Below the pieces are notes generated by a model, which had not been told where the DNA came from, searched no databases, and saw only the letters and a list, made by a program, of their open reading frames with translations. A program made the position numbers and the translations under genes. From positions 1 to 33,797 of the forward strand of contig JAFDHQ010000020.1 of NCBI GenBank assembly GCA_019308685.1: a stretch of DNA of 33,797 nt, written 5' to 3'. This DNA is from Deltaproteobacteria bacterium. GTDB lineage: Bacteria; Desulfobacterota; Desulfobacteria; Desulfobacterales; UBA11574. Below, piece after piece: positions 32,436 to 33,797 of this stretch; within the stretch, counting starts at the first letter, position 1; the number at the start of each line of letters is the position of its first letter.

Positions 32436-33650
32436 TTAGGGTATTGTATCAATGTTTAACAGATGCCCCATCTTTAGCTTTTTACACTCCAGATAACACC
32501 GGTTATATTCATTAGGCTCAATTTCAATCTTTATTTGCTCAACGATACTGAGTCCATATCCGTCAAGCCCAATAACTTTTTTGGGATTGTTTGTAAGGAG
32601 TCTCATCTTTTTTACTCCCAAATCAACAAGAATCTGTGCACCGATGCCGTAATTTCTCAAATCGGGTTTGAATCCCAGTTCTTCATTGGCTTCAACCGTG
32701 TCAAGGCCGTTATCCTGGAGTGCATATGCTTTTAATTTATTCACAAGGCCGATCCCTCTTCCCTCCTGGCGGATATAAAGCAATACTCCGGATCCTTCTT
32801 TTTCAATCATTTTCATGGCCTTATGCAGCTGTTCTCCACAGTCGCAGCGGAGTGAACCGAAAATATCTCCTGTCAGACATTCCGAATGAACCCGAACAAG
32901 TACAGGGTTATTGGAATCGATTTCACCCTTTACCATTGCGATATGAAGCAACTCATCCACATCATTTTCATAAACAATGGCTTTGAAATCTCCGGCAATG
33001 AAAGTGGGGACAACCGTTTCCGCTGCTCTTCTTACAAATGATTCGGTGCGCATCCGGTATTCAATGAGATCGGCGATGGTACATATTTTTATATCATGTT
33101 CTTTGCTAAATTTTTCCAGAGCCGGCATTCTGGCCATGGTTCCGTCCTCATCCATGATTTCACAAATTACACCGGCAGGTTTTAAGCCGGCAAGACGCGC
33201 CAGATCTATGGAGCCTTCCGTCTGGCCGGCGCGTACCATGACGCCGCCTTCTCTTCCCCTCAAGGGGAATACATGTCCGGGCCGGACAAGATCTCTGGGT
33301 TTGGCATTATCCGCTACAGCCGTAAGGATTGTGGTGGCACGGTCCGCAGCGGAAATACCCGTGGTTACGCCGCATCGAGCCTCGATGGATACGGTAAAAC
33401 CGGTCTGAAACCGCGATGTATTGTTGTCCACCATCAGCGGGAGGTCGAGGGAGTCGATCTTTTCTCCGGTCATGGAGAGGCAGATAAGTCCCCGACCGTA
33501 TTTTGCCATAAAATTAATTGCTTCAGGTGTAACCGCTTCGGCAGCCATGGTAAGGTCGCCTTCATTCTCTCGATCTTTATCATCAACGAGAATGACCATA
33601 CGTCCGGCCCTTATTTCTTTAATGGCATTTTCAGTGGTTATCAGTGGCAT
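32436..33650 (-). CDS. ribBA: Bifunctional 3,4-dihydroxy-2-butanone-4-phosphate synthase / GTP cyclohydrolase II
   Basis: Protein of 404 residues. The N-terminal DHBP synthase (about 1-200) shows [52 protein letters not shown] and [11 protein letters not shown]. The C-terminal GTP cyclohydrolase II (about 205-400) shows [20 protein letters not shown] with the zinc cysteines, [12 protein letters not shown] and [16 protein letters not shown]. Both halves look intact, so it supplies both branches of riboflavin synthesis. AAGGAG precedes the ATG at an unusually long 13 bases. ribH follows beyond the inverted-repeat element. ribD and ribE, if linked, lie outside the window. Confidence 0.96.
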   Translation of the reverse strand: MPLITTENAIKEIRAGRMVILVDDKDRENEGDLTMAAEAVTPEAINFMAKYGRGLICLSMTGEKIDSLDLPLMVDNNTSRFQTGFTVSIEARCGVTTGISAADRATTILTAVADNAKPRDLVRPGHVFPLRGREGGVMVRAGQTEGSIDLARLAGLKPAGVICEIMDEDGTMARMPALEKFSKEHDIKICTIADLIEYRMRTESFVRRAAETVVPTFIAGDFKAIVYENDVDELLHIAMVKGEIDSNNPVLVRVHSECLTGDIFGSLRCDCGEQLHKAMKMIEKEGSGVLLYIRQEGRGIGLVNKLKAYALQDNGLDTVEANEELGFKPDLRNYGIGAQILVDLGVKKMRLLTNNPKKVIGLDGYGLSIVEQIKIEIEPNEYNRCYLECKKLKMGHLLNIDTIP

Positions 33651-33708
33651 TATAAATTAGTTTCTCCTTAATAAAAATTATGCAGCGTTCATTTGCGGTT
33701 AAAACCAC

Positions 33709-33791
33709 GGATGAACACAAATAAACAAGAATTTAAAAAAAATATCATATCACAATTTTAGGCATTTTTTACATGTCCATTTGTGTGCATT
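33709..33791. repeat. Imperfect inverted repeat at right edge of the window
   Basis: GATGAACACAAATAAACAAG (33710-33729) and, as reverse complement, AATGCACACAAATGGACATG (33772-33791) match at 15 of 20 positions around an AT-rich centre. It resembles another small dispersed element, but the sequence ends too soon to define its right limit. Confidence 0.3.
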
Positions 33792-33797
33792 AGCGTT

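Noticed and set aside
1-33797. tRNA, rRNA and CRISPR arrays
   Set aside because: No T-loop-like segment with a matching acceptor stem and no regularly spaced direct repeats were seen on either strand.

Overview
The window reads as ordinary bacterial chromosome with two accessory blocks. Gene content suggests an anaerobic Desulfobacterota (Desulfobacterales-like) bacterium. The indicators are a precorrin-2 dehydrogenase/HemX/HemA tetrapyrrole cluster, a DUF3786 protein, a eukaryote/archaea-type prolyl-tRNA synthetase without the bacterial editing insert, many c-di-GMP-type signalling domains, and several families of short inverted-repeat elements between genes. This placement is an inference from families; no rRNA or other taxonomic marker is present.

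Layout. 1-266 is the 3' end of a lytic-transglycosylase-like gene. 715-4493 (+) is a tetrapyrrole block (precorrin-2 dehydrogenase, HemX-like membrane protein, hemA) running into fabD. 4693-7777 (+) holds dksA, a PHP phosphoesterase, rnc and a radical SAM protein. 8110-8736 (-) is a DUF3786 protein. 9036-11260 (+) is trxA-trxB-bamD-rpmB. 11436-16301 (-) is ispG-proS-rel, where a small element with a 9-bp target duplication has been inserted between proS and rel. 16588-17908 (+) has a tandem-duplicated small protein of unknown function and a zinc-ribbon/PilZ protein behind a good sigma-54-type promoter. 18057-19739 (+) is an isolated UDP-sugar dehydrogenase.

20423-26853 (+) is the most system-like part: TonB-dependent receptor, YfiR-domain periplasmic protein, CHASE8-HAMP histidine kinase, single-domain response regulator, and a (degenerate GGDEF)-REC-HD-GYP protein. 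It looks like a route from outer membrane to periplasm to inner-membrane kinase to c-di-GMP hydrolysis. It resembles the Pseudomonas YfiBNR module, but with a kinase in place of the diguanylate cyclase and a TonB receptor in place of YfiB. Two paralogous zinc-ribbon/PilZ proteins flank the region (17450-17908 and 29854-30312) and are candidate c-di-GMP readers.

26906-29514 (-) is a two-gene operon: a flavoprotein resembling 4-cresol dehydrogenase/vanillyl-alcohol oxidase, overlapping a FeeM-like N-acyltransferase fused to a cyclic-nucleotide-binding domain. It is a candidate nucleotide-gated pathway for a modified N-acyl amino acid or phenolic lipid. 30584-33650 (-) is housekeeping: ribBA, ribH, nusB and a metallo-beta-lactamase-fold hydrolase.

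Small inverted-repeat elements without coding capacity lie at 7804-8099, 11267-11432, 13541-13706, 17022-17189, 32291-32432, as a relic at 26881-26903, and possibly at the right window edge. Three of them (11267, 17022, 32291) share nearly the same terminal sequence although the first has a different core. They sit at gene ends or intercistronic junctions, and one ribH reading frame runs spuriously into an element.
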